64,000 bases of DNA, from assembly GCA_964584935.1 (NCBI GenBank), contig CAZPBN010000007.1:62001-126000 (forward strand), in the 5' to 3' direction. Each line of letters starts with the position of its first letter. Position 1 is the stretch's first letter. The stretch is from CAZPBN01 sp964584935 (GTDB taxonomy: Bacteria > Acidobacteriota > Aminicenantia > Aminicenantales > Aminicenantaceae). Positions 63,402 through 64,000 of this stretch are shown piece by piece. The position numbers were made by a program, and so were the translations under genes. The notes beneath the pieces are model-generated. The model made no database searches. It worked only from the letters and a program-made list of their open reading frames with translations, and was not told the DNA's origin.

Positions 63402-63526
63402 TAGTACCTCCAAAGTTCCTGATATATAATTGTAATGAATGAAAAAATTTTATATCGATACAGCAAAAAATGCAAACAGCTTCTAAAAAAAATCCAAAAT
63501 AAAAATATGGCCTGGAGATAAGCAAG

Positions 63527-63580
63527 AATAAGTCAGCTGAATAAGCAATAAGTAATAATAAGCAGCTTGGCTGAATTATT
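63527..63580. repeat. Inverted repeat in AT-rich intergenic DNA
   Basis: AATAAGTCAGC (63527-63537) and GCTGAATTATT (63570-63580) are 11-bp arms with one mismatch. Between them is a run of AATAAG/AATAATAAG repeats. Confidence 0.35.
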
Positions 63581-63840
63581 TCCTTTCAATTCAACAATAT
63601 AGAATTTTCATTTCCCTGGAGTATTTTGCTTAGAATGGATTTTTAATGCCTTAAATTAATTCTAAGAGTCCATATCTCATCATGAGCTTTATAAGTGACT
63701 TTTCTTGCGAAACAATATGTTAATATAGCTAAATATTCTTAAAATCAATATTTTACTGAAAATATTGCTTTTAAGATTTTCTTCCCCTGAAGGTAATTCC
63801 ATAATTCTTTAATTTTCTTGAAGATAAATCAGCCAAGCTG
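63563..63840. repeat. MITE-like segment bounded by 12-bp terminal inverted repeats
   Basis: CAGCTTGGCTGA (63563-63574) and TCAGCCAAGCTG (63829-63840) are perfect inverted repeats, with partial matching for nine more bases inward. The 278-bp interior has no ORF and contains two strong hairpins. No target-site duplication is evident. Confidence 0.3.
63738..63777. terminator. 40-nt near-perfect palindrome (18-bp stem, 4-nt loop)
   Basis: TCTTAAAA-T-CAATATTTT (63738-63755), loop ACTG, then AAAATATTG-C-TTTTAAGA (63760-63777): 17 of 18 pairs. A smaller CTTAGAAT/ATTCTAAG stem lies to its left. It is about 105 bp past the stop of the FAH-family gene and could end that transcript, but no clean T-tract follows on the minus strand. 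Confidence 0.45.
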
Positions 63841-63883
63841 GGTATTTGGTATTCATAGATTCAAGCTGGGTATTCATAGATTT
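63834..63883. repeat. Imperfect direct repeat at the 3' end of the FAH-family gene
   Basis: CAAGCTGGGTATT...CATAGATT occurs at 63834-63861 (with a 6-7 bp insertion TGGTATT) and again at 63862-63883. The second copy reaches into the stop codon of the FAH-family gene. Confidence 0.6.
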
Positions 63884-64000
63884 AACTGTCCCCTCTTTTT
63901 ACTTTCATAACTGTATTGGAAAGAGTCCCTATATTTTCAATCTGAATATCCACCCTATCTCCGGGAGACATGGGACCGATTCCTGCCGGGGTTCCTGTTG
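63882..64000 (-). CDS. Fumarylacetoacetate hydrolase family protein, 3' end only
   Basis: The last 39 codons are visible, reading GTPAGIGPMSPGDRVDI then IENIGTLSNTVMKVKRG and TAA at 63882-63884. The pattern GTPxGxGPMxPGD...GIGxLxN is the C-terminus of FAH-type hydrolases/decarboxylases (2-hydroxyhepta-diene-dioate isomerase or acylpyruvase relatives). The exact activity cannot be told from this part. It runs off the right edge. Confidence 0.82.
   Translation of the reverse strand, partial: TGTPAGIGPMSPGDRVDIQIENIGTLSNTVMKVKRGDS

Overview
The window is AT-rich (well under 45% G+C by eye) and gene-dense, from a diderm bacterium. A BamA/TamA-type Omp85 protein, TamB, a PilQ secretin, MsbA, a FadL-like porin and another predicted outer-membrane barrel show an outer membrane. 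The tRNA lacks an encoded CCA, and GTG/TTG starts are common. No gene fixes the phylum. The gene mix (citryl-CoA lyase-type cluster, PurF paralogue without its nucleophile, split acyl-CoA carboxylase, type IV pilus genes beside Ig-like lipoproteins) suggests a poorly sampled, probably anaerobic lineage of the Aminicenantes/Acidobacteriota kind. That placement is inference.

Layout. 1-5200 (minus): one operon under a good sigma70-like promoter. It encodes a SucC-like ATP-grasp subunit with a C-terminal two-cluster ferredoxin domain, a SucD-like subunit, a citryl-CoA lyase-like protein, an HD hydrolase and an aconitase/LeuC-type dehydratase, whose small subunit starts at the left edge. Together they read as a citrate/citryl-CoA module. 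5200-13140: a membrane protein, a NatAB-type ABC exporter, SppA, and an SH3-barrel outer-membrane protein with a secreted subtilase. 13450-22500: a single-chain UvrD helicase-nuclease, an FtsB/DivIC-like protein, a phosphohexomutase, a spermidine synthase-like membrane protein, a decayed DUF255 (YyaL) pseudogene and Pcm. 22760-29870 (plus): coaD overlapping pilMNOPQ, then two exported proteins. 29880-38610 (minus): PriA with lost helicase motifs, family 4 uracil-DNA glycosylase, CoaBC, Gmk, YicC, MsbA, a catalytically dead aspartate-semialdehyde dehydrogenase homologue and a DUF465 protein.

38610-39456 is non-coding. It holds tRNA-Phe with its promoter and an array of 35-bp tandem repeats that each fold as a hairpin. 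39450-48565: GalU, FadL-like porin, NifU-type scaffold, ClpB, an acidic unknown protein, MutS and PgsA. 48570-57035 (minus): YggS, FabD, a SurA N-domain chaperone, BamA/TamA and TamB, a likely envelope-assembly operon. 57242-58648: a PurF paralogue lacking the catalytic cysteine. 58950-63401 (minus): BCCP, biotin carboxylase, carboxyltransferase and a small transaldolase. 63402-63881 is a palindrome-rich non-coding stretch, followed by the end of a fumarylacetoacetase-family gene that runs off the window.

The points most worth following are the ferredoxin-fused citryl-CoA synthetase-like cluster, the helicase-dead PriA, the nucleophile-less PurF, the dead Asd homologue and the two repeat-rich intergenic regions.
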